Notes under the pieces: generated by a model
What the model was told of the DNA's origin: nothing
What the model saw: the letters and a program-made list of their open reading frames with translations, nothing else
The model's database searches: none
Part shown: positions 19,901 through 26,520 of the stretch, piece after piece
Numbering within the stretch: position 1 is the stretch's first letter
Layout: each line of letters starts with the position of its first letter
Assembly (NCBI GenBank): GCA_028280345.1
Contig: JANQLY010000017.1
Coordinates: forward strand, 95,929 to 159,928
Length of the DNA: 64,000 nt
Reading direction: 5' to 3'
Origin: Pseudomonadales bacterium
Lineage (GTDB): Bacteria; Pseudomonadota; Gammaproteobacteria; Pseudomonadales; UBA7239
Made by a program: the position numbers and the translations under genes

Positions 19901-22387
19901 CCGGCAGGGCGCAGAATAAAAACCATCATGCAGTTTAAAGATAGCAGTGGCGCGATTATTGAAGAATACGAACATCGCGTTGAGTATGATTTGAATGGTG
20001 ATTTCAAAAGCGAAACCGATGCGCTGAATCGTACAAAATACTATAACTATAATGAGCTTAATCAGCGTATTGAGACGATTTACCCCGATAACACTAGCAC
20101 TCGTGTGTCTCTGGATGCTCAGGGGTATGGATCCTTGCTTGAAAAACAGAGCGGCCTGAGAACTCGCTACGAGTACGATGCATTAGGACGTTTGGCGACT
20201 GTTATGCCAGAGGTTGAAATTAATGGTCAGCTGATGCCGGCTACTACGTACACTTATGATGAAGTAGGTAACCGCTTAAGCCAGATAGATGCGGAAGGTC
20301 GAGTTACGGCGTGGGAGTATGATTTCCTGGGCAGGGAAGTAAAACGTTGTTTGCCAGAAGGGCAATGCGAATACAGAGTCTACGATGACGTAATGCGTAC
20401 GATGTCTCATACAGATTTCAATGGGCAGTTGCATATTACAAGCTTTGATGTAATGGGGCGTGTTGCTCGGGTTGAATATGCAGATGGAGCTATTGAGACG
20501 TATACTTATCATGGGAATGATCGAATCCATACAGCGACGACCGATGCTGGCGTGCATACCTGGCTATATGATGAGCGTGATCGACTTGAAACGGAAACTA
20601 AACCTAATGGGGCAAGGCTCGATTATCAGTATGATGTTGGTGGTAACCTGTTGCAGGCTAAGGTTACATACCAGGGATTGGAAATGTCAGTAGTTAACTA
20701 CACGTATGATTCGCTGGATCGTTTGAGTACAGTGACAGATAGCAATGGAACGACAGAATATAGCTATGATGCAGTAGGTAATATTATTCAGCTATCTTAC
20801 CCGAATGGTATTGCTCAGCATTACCGGTACGATGACCTGGACCGCTTGTTGGGTATCGAAGTGCTGAACAGTGGTGGGCAGTTACTGGAGACTATTGAAT
20901 ATACTCTAAATGCTGATGGTATGCGTGAGCAGGCTGTGGAAATGAGCGGTAGGGTCAGTACCTGGTCTTATGATGATCTGTATAGGTTATTGAATGAAAC
21001 CATTATTGATCCGGATAATGGAAACTATAGTGCTAGCTATCAGTATGATTTGGTTGGCAATCGAGAGACTGGCACAGTTAACGGAATTACTACACATTAC
21101 ACTTATGACCGGAACGACCGCCAGTTGAGTGCGGGGCCAACCCTGTTTTCCTATGATGCGGCGGGTAATCTGTTGTCAGAGAGTGCTGGCAGTGTGGTGA
21201 AAAGTTATAGCTATAATAGCAAGCAGCAACTATCTTCCATGAGTGATGTAAATGGAACTGTCGACTTTGCTTATGATGTTTCAGGTAATCGACACTTGAA
21301 AGTAACAGGTGGTGTAAGTACTGAGTATATTGTTGATTCCAATCGGGCATTTGATCAGGTTGTTGCAGAAATAGAAAATGGTTCACCTACAGCACTGTTT
21401 ACTTATGGTGAAGATCTTGTCAGCCAGATGTTGTCAACGGATACATCCTATTATGTTTATGATGGTCTGGGTAGTACTCGAGCATTGGTAGATAGTACTG
21501 GTTCAATCTCGGATACTTATACCTATTCGGCTTTTGGCGAAACCTTGTCGGAAAGTGGTACTACTGATAATGCCTATCTCTATGCCGGAGAGCTGTATGA
21601 TAGTGATTTAGGTCAGTATTACTTGCGAGCAAGGTATTATGATGCTGTGCAAGGGCGGTTTACACAAATGGATCGCTGGCCGGGTAATCCAGATGAGCCA
21701 ATGAGCTTGCATAAATACAGCTACACTCACAATAGCCCACTAAACGGTGTCGACCCGAGTGGCTATATGACGCTTGTCGAAACCCAGAAAGTGCAGGAAA
21801 CACAGGCACAGATGTTGTCTCTTGCTTATCCTCGCTTTGCCAGTCAGTTTCCGAAATTCTTCCAGCGCTTGGCAAATCTGGGGACTCAGGCGATAAGACA
21901 TCAGATTAAAAAATGTGTGTCGAAGAATGGCAGAGGGTGTTTATTGCCAAACCTGCTTGTTGTCGGTGAAGACTTCCCCGAGTCCCAGCTGCATATTTTT
22001 GATGCACAAACAAATGGTGGATCACAGCTTCGACCAATCTCTCCAGTAGTAAGCTATAAGCCAGGGGCTAACAGTAGCAGGAGTTGGCTAACAAGTGCAA
22101 AATGGGTAGGTTCCGATGGCCCTTGCCTGGGAGGCAGAAAAAAAGGCCGTGTGGGTGCAACTCAGGATTGTGATGAGTGGCCTTTTGCTACAACTTATCA
22201 GGGTGGTAAGCGAAACTATAAACGGGGCCGTGTTTCTCAGAGACCTATTGAGTCATGGGATAATCAAGGTTCCGGGCGACTATGGGGTGCTGCGACGCGT
22301 GGCCAGGCTAAAAAGACAAAATATATTATTGTCCCTCTGGGAGAGATAAGCTTTTATATTAAAAATGGAAATAGAAGCCGTCGCTAG
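10910..22387 (+). CDS. Giant secreted RHS/YD-repeat protein with RTX, He_PIG and TSP-C-like domains and a C-terminal NucA/NucB-type nuclease
   Basis: A 3825-residue protein with an N-terminal signal peptide (about 1-33). In order: RTX GGxGxD calcium repeats (about 111-162); a long array of He_PIG-type Ig-like domains, 17 by hand count, each with a core like GMTIDPVSGLVSWTP (about 181-2142); a CARDB-like insert (about 807-905); a cadherin/Big-like domain (about 1017-1106); a thrombospondin-C-like domain (about 1128-1327); Ig-like domains (to about 2331); an RHS entry segment (IPVRVTRSYDSRRRFENLDF); YD repeats (about 2514-3514); and the RHS core ending in DPSGY near 3621. The last 204 residues carry CDEWPFATTYQGG (Cys3754-Asp3755-Glu3756), the signature of NucA/NucB DNases. 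It resembles a polymorphic toxin: RHS shells enclose a tip toxin. It has no PAAR domain and uses a Sec signal, so export beyond the periplasm is unexplained. The YD part is more AT-rich than the Ig array. Confidence 0.9.
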   Translation: MSLSLELSQCRRAVIVFFAMLLALASMQAAASAGSFSKNGVIYILGTDGADSIQVSDDGNKWKIQSDYDDGKFKEELWFKKSEIDSIAVHACGDDDQVQMGSLTIPSIIYGGSGDDQLQGGDGPDTMYGGTGDDQIEGNDGNDTLFGGDGKDQLQGGNGNNTTTKNGDNGYIDCTFNISLDITSLPVTEGTEGIDYLYQVTSEYVGIDTPLTYSLDEGPDGMTIDPVSGLVSWTPDFEDAGVHTVTVSVADTGSLEDSQTYLLTVANVNRPPVITSTVVTEGAENSPYSYDVDAEDPDLGAVLTFSLLQNPEGMTIDSSSGVINWLPGYDDAGDYTVSVEVRDEFGVTDVQDYVLQIENVNRLPGIVTEPVFNGTDCDLYSYAVGAVDPDGDALVWRLLEAPQSMQIDPQSGVISWAADRGDDGQHAVTVEVDDGLGGTDQQSYLLYIERCNEPPVIVSEPLRLAVASEPYVYPVVAQDPDLDPLLYSLVNAPEGMTISVMTGVIDWLPGVEDIGTHIVTVQVADPDGELDTQIWLLNVSYKPNQPPVIITSPQTTVTAGDTYLYPAEATDPENQMILYSLLDAPEGMTINAANGDIAWSTNYADLGSHRVTIKAEDIVGAYTTQSYLVEVLPRPNLPPQITSSAVTMGEINVVYNYDVEATDPDNDELVYSLLSGQSGMNIHAASGLISWVPTAQGEYAVIVQVDDQFGGTDTQGYTIVVPDNANRPPQITSEPNSEIAENTAFNYPVEATDPDGDVLTFSLASHVSGMTINPINGEINWLADSRYAYGNLLAHTGCENSMGEALPDLVVASVSYSDAQQQLSIQILNRGLADTQIGVVLHINGVEDIGSVEIAPLAASQIETLSVAATPQQLGNMLLLEIEREVDECVPDNNNQLLPVIQVMADDGELVDIQTFVINVSDKNEAPEILNEQTNVLAGIERAFSYDINAIDPDLGDFVSYSLVTAPQGMQIDAVSGVISWLPSAEQSGDSTVTVKAVDLAGLEDHYTFTISAEVRNSAPQAGNQSLSTHENTPVGMELEGTDPDGDDLTLILVDEPQFGVLVGEFPNMIYTPNAFFEGQDSFTYLVNDGELDSNQGVVTIDVVGENTPPLIVSEPETQLIFEGASGDGEPINLDNWVQDVNFAPGGQGPGRWNIAGDGLSVLQVINSRPSAFISDFAFENAQIKGKFKVETRSDDDFIGFVFGVQDRNHYYLFDWKQNKQGQANRGMTVKLVNKEPGDSGPGLWATYHPTFETLWHSSTYGWRDFVEYDFILTFYPGEFTITVMEGNKTLESVTIQDDTYTSGKFGFYNYSQSHVRYRGFSVETLADRNYEYDVDAFDPDDDNLTYSLVDAPQAMSINPVTGLIEWQTTTADVGGYPVSVRVEDPQGAWDEQHYDLAIIHELPVFISQPTTVAYIDQLYVYDAQAVDPNPEDVLTYSLVNAPNGMTINSESGVVEWNPTILDLGSYDITVRVTDTLNFRTDQTFTLEVTELVNSPPVFTSVPPTTHYIDPWNPGPYTYRPSATDADGDPVQIGLVEVPHGMQMFDGRNITWWPGEHQVGDHEIILYADDGNFGLTEQRFTITVTAPDAVASVIQPPIIFSNPETIVQTGDRYEYELIALSLNNRPMEIRVDQGPAGFEMINGRTAAWQTSPGDEGVYQIAMTAEELTSIGFRTGTYTTQFFPLLVTSDAAPAIVSTPNTIAEIGKTYAYDVEALDANDAALVYSLVEGPERMEIDAETGLVQWTPGGIDIGDVTVTIAVEDSTANQAQQSYVLTVSEPLPENNAPEITSLPGFDASLAQVYSYTIAATDADGDEIFYQLIDGPRGMYIDGQTVYWTPDAAQLGSNSVTVAVHDTRVQVLQTYTINVTTVNDGNVAPIITSAPLYSVREGELYSYQLVASDANGDSLIYSVAGPAGLSIDGNGLLTWVTTATDVGDYTVDVAISDGEFIVRQIYTLSVLANGVPIITSVPPFNVGVNAAYYYDVNADDPEGDVITYSLEDAPMGMTINAATGAVNWQPQEVGVVLVAVVATDIDGLSSRQHFNVDVTAAVIPNRSPEIGSEPIFVGVVGQEYNYSVEASDPDGDVLNYSLPTAPRGMEINDSGLVIWTPEAGQGGNHSVTIRVDDGQYYVDQSYVLEIDELPRPLDVFVGVAPQVISLGDFAVLSAWASGGVGPATLTVKIDGVETPLNQFGNATYTPQSLGRHEVEVTATDGNEVVTETTFVAVADPNDKTPPVVELRVPGDGATVTEPTGIIATVTDNDGLANVQLFYRSMSSDSYVPLYEGAESFNNEQMAVFDPTLLRNGQYQLVLQAMDYSGQLSNTAATIVVDGNMKVGNFGFTVEDLNIPMIGIPVRVTRSYDSRRRFENLDFGYGWSVGYQDVTVEESSEPTRSWYTSKENHLFIIEDSPVRFPAFCVLPYSQKTVTVTLPDDSVERFTVRAKPVSSGLAAVSDPNCYIATDIRWHTLIFDAEEGTTSELEWIDGQRQLYLSNVDGGNLTEDILDDTPTPIDRYRLTTREGYVYILDQNFGIQTVTDPNGNTLTYTNDGIFHSAGKSILFERDHRGRITEVIDPAGNALEYRYSSTGDLLEVDDRLDNTTSYEYGRAHDLTDIIDPLGRPLLKNVYDEDGRMIAQEDSEGNRTEFNYDLSGRNTLTIDRDGRQTVAIYDARGNVVSDVKRVLSTKGLEAYGGDVETTYTYDADDNESSRTLHEAASTWLTTYSDNGDFLYAKDPDGAEQFFDNYTDLGKEQLYIDEHGNETTIEYNSAGDIEKITFPAVTDPLTGQQKQFSAATIYGVGGEILSHTDERGLTTSYTYYLYPHPNAGLPRTKTTTLGGTILYVYDDNSNIISETIERTVEGLVVSETTAFEYDSMDRLVKTVYPDGSYEQTTFDEVGNVAAERDRFGEITSYSYDAYGRVTFIGYPDGTSEHNTYSSEGLLETATDRQGVTLSYVYDDLGRNIEIHNLSDGSYTEVQYYPQGWPRYQWDENRNRVEYIVSPAGRRIKTIMQFKDSSGAIIEEYEHRVEYDLNGDFKSETDALNRTKYYNYNELNQRIETIYPDNTSTRVSLDAQGYGSLLEKQSGLRTRYEYDALGRLATVMPEVEINGQLMPATTYTYDEVGNRLSQIDAEGRVTAWEYDFLGREVKRCLPEGQCEYRVYDDVMRTMSHTDFNGQLHITSFDVMGRVARVEYADGAIETYTYHGNDRIHTATTDAGVHTWLYDERDRLETETKPNGARLDYQYDVGGNLLQAKVTYQGLEMSVVNYTYDSLDRLSTVTDSNGTTEYSYDAVGNIIQLSYPNGIAQHYRYDDLDRLLGIEVLNSGGQLLETIEYTLNADGMREQAVEMSGRVSTWSYDDLYRLLNETIIDPDNGNYSASYQYDLVGNRETGTVNGITTHYTYDRNDRQLSAGPTLFSYDAAGNLLSESAGSVVKSYSYNSKQQLSSMSDVNGTVDFAYDVSGNRHLKVTGGVSTEYIVDSNRAFDQVVAEIENGSPTALFTYGEDLVSQMLSTDTSYYVYDGLGSTRALVDSTGSISDTYTYSAFGETLSESGTTDNAYLYAGELYDSDLGQYYLRARYYDAVQGRFTQMDRWPGNPDEPMSLHKYSYTHNSPLNGVDPSGYMTLVETQKVQETQAQMLSLAYPRFASQFPKFFQRLANLGTQAIRHQIKKCVSKNGRGCLLPNLLVVGEDFPESQLHIFDAQTNGGSQLRPISPVVSYKPGANSSRSWLTSAKWVGSDGPCLGGRKKGRVGATQDCDEWPFATTYQGGKRNYKRGRVSQRPIESWDNQGSGRLWGAATRGQAKKTKYIIVPLGEISFYIKNGNRSRR
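14290..14890 (+). other. Thrombospondin C-terminal-like domain nested in a He_PIG repeat
   Basis: Within the giant protein (about residues 1128-1327) the segment from NWVQDVNFAPGG through DDDFIGFVFGVQDRNHYYLF, WKQNKQ and FGFYNYSQSHVRYRGFSVE follows the pattern of the lectin-like C-terminal domain of thrombospondin/COMP. It interrupts a He_PIG domain whose first strand (PPLIVSEPETQLIFEG) precedes it and whose remainder (YEYDVDAFDPDDDNLTYSL) follows it. Confidence 0.7.
21771..22384 (+). other. C-terminal toxin module: NucA/NucB-type deoxyribonuclease
   Basis: The 204 residues after the RHS core contain the CDEWPFATT and QGG elements that define secreted Bacillus NucA/NucB nucleases, a cysteine-rich segment (IKKCVSKNGRGC) and a basic tail. 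In RHS proteins this position is the variable toxin tip released by cleavage after the core. The Asp-Glu pair at 3755-3756 corresponds to catalytic residues of that family. Confidence 0.75.
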
Positions 22388-22394
22388 AGGTTAG

Positions 22395-22570
22395 GGTCTG
22401 CTTTGTGATCCGCTGGACCCCGATGATGATAATGCGTTTTCGAATACTGTAGGCGTGGGATTTTTTAAATGCCGATTACACAGATGAGATTAAACTGTCT
22501 TTTGAGTAAGACGATAAAGGCTATCGGTTAAAGAAAATCGGACAGGAAAATGATAAGCGTTGTATCGTTA
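22395..22570 (+). pseudogene. Decayed coding remnant directly after the nuclease tip
   Basis: Two frames give protein-like text: DPLDPDDDNAFSNTVGVG in one, then after the T-run at 22461-22466 ADYTDEIKLSFE, an in-frame TAA at 22507-22509, and DDKGYRLKKIGQENDKRC in the next frame. One frameshift and one stop would restore a single frame. No start codon or ribosome site is clear. The position is where an immunity gene or a displaced toxin tip would lie, so it may be a relic of either; it could also be chance. Confidence 0.35.
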
Positions 22571-22576
22571 TGCTAT

Positions 22577-23497
22577 TCAACCTGCCAGTCTGTCATCTAC
22601 GTGCAGGTGCTTGCGCAAATACTCACCGATTTTTTTGATTGCGGCTTTACCCTCGGGAATCATTAATGCAAGACTTTGCCACACGTGTGGCAAGCCTTCC
22701 CACACTTCGATTTCCACGGGGATATCGAGAGATTTGTAGAGTGCGGCCAGTCGACGCGAGTCGTCGAGCAACACTTCATCAGAGCTGACCTGAATCAGTG
22801 TCGGTGGCATGCCGCTATGGTCGCCATAGAGTGGTGACGCGTAGGGTGTGCGCGGGTCGGCGCCGTTAAGATAGTAGTCGGCGCCCTCGGTAAGACCATC
22901 GCCCGGAATCAGTACATCCCGCTTCAGGTTGGTAATTATCGATTCTCCTGTGACCGCAAGGTCAGTCCAGGGTGACATGGTTACAGTGCAGGCCGGTACG
23001 GGCAGGCCCATGTCCTTGATCTTGAGAACTGAGCCATAGGTAAGCCCGCCACCGGCGGAGTCGCCAGCGACGGCAATGTTTTCGGGTTTGTAACCCTGAT
23101 CAAGCAGCCATTGATAGGCGGATACGGCATCATCGACAGCAGCCGGGTAGGGATTTTCCGGTGCAAGGCGGTAGTCGATCGCAAAGACCCGGCATTTGGA
23201 TGCGGCGGAGAGGCGCCATAGCATGTCTTTGTGGGTGGTGTGGATCGAGCAGAAAATATAACCGCCGCCGTGTAAATAGAGGATGATTTTCTCAGGCTCG
23301 CTGCCCAGAGCCTTGATCCACAGGCATGACATGCCGTTGACGGTTTCTTCCTTGATATCAATATTTTCCGGTGGATTCGGTGCTCGACTCGCAGCGGCGT
23401 CGACAAATTTGCGCAGTTTCAGATGATGGGTGTTGCCAAACATGCGTTTTTTCAACGAGCGCAACACGATATTGAATGCGGTAGCTTGCAGACTCAT
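22577..23497 (-). CDS. Alpha/beta hydrolase, hormone-sensitive-lipase (HSL) type esterase
   Basis: A 306-residue serine hydrolase of the HSL branch. The oxyanion motif HGGGY is at residues 76-80 and the nucleophile is Ser147 in GDSAGG. The likely acid is in SSDEVLLDD and the histidine in GLPHVWQ. Such enzymes hydrolyse short acyl esters in the cytoplasm. I chose the ATG at 23497 (MSLQATAFNI) because the length fits the family; the frame is open to another ATG at 23572, which would add 25 unusual residues. Neither has a strong ribosome site. It is convergent with the giant RHS gene and divergent from the phasin. Confidence 0.85.
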   Translation of the reverse strand: MSLQATAFNIVLRSLKKRMFGNTHHLKLRKFVDAAASRAPNPPENIDIKEETVNGMSCLWIKALGSEPEKIILYLHGGGYIFCSIHTTHKDMLWRLSAASKCRVFAIDYRLAPENPYPAAVDDAVSAYQWLLDQGYKPENIAVAGDSAGGGLTYGSVLKIKDMGLPVPACTVTMSPWTDLAVTGESIITNLKRDVLIPGDGLTEGADYYLNGADPRTPYASPLYGDHSGMPPTLIQVSSDEVLLDDSRRLAALYKSLDIPVEIEVWEGLPHVWQSLALMIPEGKAAIKKIGEYLRKHLHVDDRLAG

Positions 23498-23943
23498 AGT
23501 GTGAGGAATTCGGCCTTCAGAGATAAAAAGCAGGCGTAATAGTACTATTTCAGAGGGGTGTATTACCACCATATATTGTGTAAATTGGCGAAAATAACTA
23601 CAACTTATGGTGTTTTTTGCACCATTTTGGGTGATTTGTGGGCAGATTGGTCAGCCTCGGCTACCGGGTGGATTGATTGCCGGATCAACTGGCAGCAGGG
23701 TCTGAAAACCTGTGGTTTCGAAAATCGGTTCAGGTTTTGACTTGTGGTGTCTGTGTGCTGGCGAGTCTTTAATTGCGAGCCCGTTCTGGAGGAGGTTGAG
23801 AAGGAGTGGTGGAGAAAAGTAATAAAAAATTTTTCTTTAGTATGTTTATTCTAATTTTTCCCCCTAATATGCGCATCAACTGAAGTTATTCGTTAAGTTG
23901 TTGTTGCCCAGTTTATAGATTATTTGATTTGGAGGAAATCATC
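23498..23943. other. Non-coding interval between esterase and phasin
   Basis: A 446-bp region between divergent genes with no convincing open frame. Its right half is AT-rich (AATAAAAAATTTTTC near 23821) and leads to a possible -10 element TAATAT at 23865-23870 and the GGAGG ribosome site of the phasin. Confidence 0.6.
23865..23870 (+). promoter_or_regulatory. Candidate -10 element for the phasin gene
   Basis: TAATAT at 23865-23870 is followed by GCGCA, a common start context, about 75 nt before the phasin ATG. No good -35 hexamer is visible at the right distance, so a regulator-dependent promoter is possible. Confidence 0.3.
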
Positions 23944-24390
23944 ATGTCAGACAAGAAGACTGAACAAGCCGAAGTAAACGCTACTGAAAAAGCCAGTGAA
24001 GTAGCCAAAAAAATCTGGTTGGCCGGCCTCGGTGCTTACGGTAAAGCATTCGACGGTGCATCCGAGCAGATGGACAAACTCAATGAGCAAGTTGAGAAAG
24101 TTAGCAAAGACACTACCCAGTTTTTCGAAGAGCTGGTTGCCAAAGGTCAAAAACTCGATGACGAAAGTCAGGAGAAAATCACTGAGGCAAAAGACAAAAC
24201 CTCTTCTACTATCGAAGAGCGTATCAGCAAAGTACGTAGCAGCCTGAACCTGTCCATGGGCGGTTCTTCTGCTGACATCGCTGAGTTGAGTGAAAAAATC
24301 GATGCGCTGACAGCGAAAGTTGATGCGCTGCTCGACGCGAAAAAACCTGCTGCGAAGAAGACTACTACCAAGCGTTCTTCTGCTGCCTAA
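23944..24390 (+). CDS. Phasin family protein (polyhydroxyalkanoate granule-associated)
   Basis: A 148-residue, helical, highly soluble protein. The segment KIWLAGLGAYGKAFDGASEQ is the conserved core of the PhaI/PhaF-type phasins of Pseudomonas. It continues as a heptad-like coiled coil (residues 40-130) and ends with a lysine/alanine-rich tail (KKPAAKKTTTKRSSAA) reminiscent of, but much shorter than, the DNA-binding tail of PhaF. Phasins coat polyhydroxyalkanoate granules and can link them to the nucleoid. The ATG at 23944 is preceded by GGAGG at ideal spacing. It is followed by a strong terminator and a PhaD-like regulator. Confidence 0.88.
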   Translation: MSDKKTEQAEVNATEKASEVAKKIWLAGLGAYGKAFDGASEQMDKLNEQVEKVSKDTTQFFEELVAKGQKLDDESQEKITEAKDKTSSTIEERISKVRSSLNLSMGGSSADIAELSEKIDALTAKVDALLDAKKPAAKKTTTKRSSAA

Positions 24391-24500
24391 GGTTATATGA
24401 TCCTCAAGTAAGTTAAGTATCAACCTAGCCAGGCGAGACTTTATTTACTTTTCTTGCGGACCAGACACACCCTTCTATTTAATGTCTGATCCACTTTAAA

Positions 24501-24537
24501 CGCAAGGCCTCACCCCCTGAGGCCTTGCGATTTTTTT
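24501..24537 (+). terminator. Strong intrinsic terminator after the phasin
   Basis: CGCAAGGCCTCA (24501-24512) pairs perfectly with TGAGGCCTTGCG (24518-24529), a GC-rich 12-bp stem with a 5-nt loop, followed by A and seven T residues. This is the clearest rho-independent terminator in the window. Confidence 0.93.
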
Positions 24538-24616
24538 ATCTGTTTTTTATCCTGGAACTGTACTTTTTTTTATCCCGCCTGTTAGGATGAACTGGTTTGC
24601 TGTTGGAAGACTATCA

Positions 24617-25273
24617 ATGAAAACCCGGGAACGTATTTTACAAACCAGTCTTTACCTCTTTAATGAGGAGGGCGAGTCTCACGTTACTACCGTAGATATC
24701 GCCAATGAAATGGATATCAGTCCGGGCAATCTTTACTATCACTTCAAAGGCAAGGAGATCATTATTGAGGCGCTTTATGAGCGTTTTGATGAGCAGATGG
24801 CTGAAGTACTTTCAGCGCCGATACAGAAAGATACCGCACTGGAAATTCGCGATTACTGGTTCTATCTCTATGTGGTGTTTGAAGATATCTATAATTACCG
24901 CTTTCTCTATTACAATCTTACCGACATCATGCAGCGCTATGAAAAGATTCGTAAGCGCTTTGCACGTCTGTTGCGGATGAAAACTACCACGGCACGCTCT
25001 TTGTGTGAGGCGATGGTTGAGGCTGATGCCTTAACAGTGAGTTCAGATGCAGAGCTGGATGCGCTGGTTAATCAGATTGTTATGACAGTGATTTACTGGA
25101 TTAATTTTAATGCGCTCAATGGCAAACCTCTGGATAACGATGCAGTGCTTATGCACCAGGGGGTTTATCAGGTGATGTCGCTAATGACGCCACACTTGAC
25201 GGTCGACCAGCAGGCTTTTTTTGCAGAGTGCAGTGATCTGTATCAGGAACTGATCCGCCAGCAGGATGTGTAA
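24617..25273 (+). CDS. TetR-family regulator, PhaD-like
   Basis: A 218-residue TetR-type regulator. The N-terminal helix-turn-helix domain (MKTRERILQTSLYLFNEEG, then MDISPGNLYYHFKGKE, about residues 1-50) closely resembles PhaD, which in Pseudomonas activates the phasin genes phaI and phaF in response to an acyl-CoA-like ligand. Residues 60-200 form the helical ligand-binding and dimer domain. The ATG at 24617 is preferred over one at 24587 because GGAAG lies upstream and the protein then starts at the family N-terminus. Its position just downstream of the phasin supports the PhaD assignment, although no phaC synthase is in the window. Confidence 0.75.
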   Translation: MKTRERILQTSLYLFNEEGESHVTTVDIANEMDISPGNLYYHFKGKEIIIEALYERFDEQMAEVLSAPIQKDTALEIRDYWFYLYVVFEDIYNYRFLYYNLTDIMQRYEKIRKRFARLLRMKTTTARSLCEAMVEADALTVSSDAELDALVNQIVMTVIYWINFNALNGKPLDNDAVLMHQGVYQVMSLMTPHLTVDQQAFFAECSDLYQELIRQQDV

Positions 25274-25299
25274 AGAGCTGCTGTACCGGAAAAATAAAT

Positions 25300-26469
25300 C
25301 TAGTCGCGGCGCAGTTTTTCCGAAATCGCAATCGGGCTCGGGTAGTTGAGCATAACGATATAAGTAGATATCAGAATCGTAATAATGACGGTGGCTTGAA
25401 TCAACAGGGAAGTGTGTTCAGTAATCCAGCCCATTTGCACGCTGACAAATGCAATCAATAATGAAAACTCACTGTTTTGTCCAAGGCGAAAGCCAACATC
25501 CCAGGCAAGTTCTCGGGTTTCCTGTTGCTTTACCAGCAAGAAGCGAAACGCCATAGGTTTGATTGCAAGAATACAAAACGATAGTACCAGTGCGGGTAGC
25601 CAGACTTCGGGCAATAACATCAGATTGAGTTGGGCGCCGATGGAAAAGAAAAACATCACGAGGAAGAAATCCCGCAACGGGCGCAAATTTACCGCAATAA
25701 ATTGGGAGATCGGACTGGTGGCAAGGCTGATGCCGGCAATCAATGCACCGATTTCTACAGACAGACCGAGATAATAGGCGAGTTGGGAAAAACCCAGACA
25801 CCAGCCAATCGCGAGTAAAAAGATATACTCGTGAAAGTGGTCAAAGCGGGTAATAAGTTTAAGCAGTACATGTTTCACAAAACCAATCGCGGCGAAGGCG
25901 AGTAGCGGTAGTACCGCAAACACCATGGAAAGTTGTTGAATATCAATTTTGCCGAGATCGCCGCTTAGCAGCACAATCAGAATTAAAATCGCAATCACAT
26001 CCTGAATCAGTAGCAGGCCTATCATCAGTTCACCTGTATGGCGATGGTGTAGCACCGTCATCGGCAGTAACTTGATGGCTATGATTGTGCTGGAAAACAT
26101 CATCGCAGCACCAATGATCAGGCTTTCATTGTGTGGGAATCCGAAAAGCCTGCCAATAATATAGCCGGTTGCAGCAAACAGTAATGAGCTTAGCAGGGCG
26201 GTAAGGCTGGATTTTTTCATCGTTGCGAGCAGCGCTTTTGGTTGCAGATCCAGGCCGAGCAAAAACAGCAGAAAGATGATGCCAATGGAAGCGATTTCCG
26301 AAAGCAGGTCGAGATCCTCGACATAACCGAGCCCGTAGGGGCCGACGAGGGCGCCAAGTACAATGTAGGCAACGAGCAATGGCTGGCGGGTATACAGGGC
26401 AATGGTGGTAACCACCGCGGCCCCGGAAAAGATCAGGAAAAACGAGTAAAAGAGAGAGTGTCCATCCAT
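25300..26469 (-). CDS. Kef-type monovalent cation:proton antiporter (CPA2), membrane domain only
   Basis: A 389-residue polytopic protein with about 12 transmembrane segments, of the CPA2 family (Kef/GerN type). Recognisable parts are the N-terminal FSGAAVVTTIALYTRQPLL and the central LLLIQDVIAILILIVLL, with the conserved Gln-Asp pair. The TrkA-N/RCK ligand-binding domain found at the C-terminus of KefB and KefC is absent: the protein stops after the last helix. It would exchange K+ or Na+ for protons. It is 51 nt downstream of the DUF934 gene on the same strand and may be co-transcribed with cysI. Confidence 0.88.
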   Translation of the reverse strand: MDGHSLFYSFFLIFSGAAVVTTIALYTRQPLLVAYIVLGALVGPYGLGYVEDLDLLSEIASIGIIFLLFLLGLDLQPKALLATMKKSSLTALLSSLLFAATGYIIGRLFGFPHNESLIIGAAMMFSSTIIAIKLLPMTVLHHRHTGELMIGLLLIQDVIAILILIVLLSGDLGKIDIQQLSMVFAVLPLLAFAAIGFVKHVLLKLITRFDHFHEYIFLLAIGWCLGFSQLAYYLGLSVEIGALIAGISLATSPISQFIAVNLRPLRDFFLVMFFFSIGAQLNLMLLPEVWLPALVLSFCILAIKPMAFRFLLVKQQETRELAWDVGFRLGQNSEFSLLIAFVSVQMGWITEHTSLLIQATVIITILISTYIVMLNYPSPIAISEKLRRD

Positions 26470-26520
26470 TTATTATGTATTAGCACTTTTTTACAAGAAA
26501 GACAGAAATTTACCGCTAAA

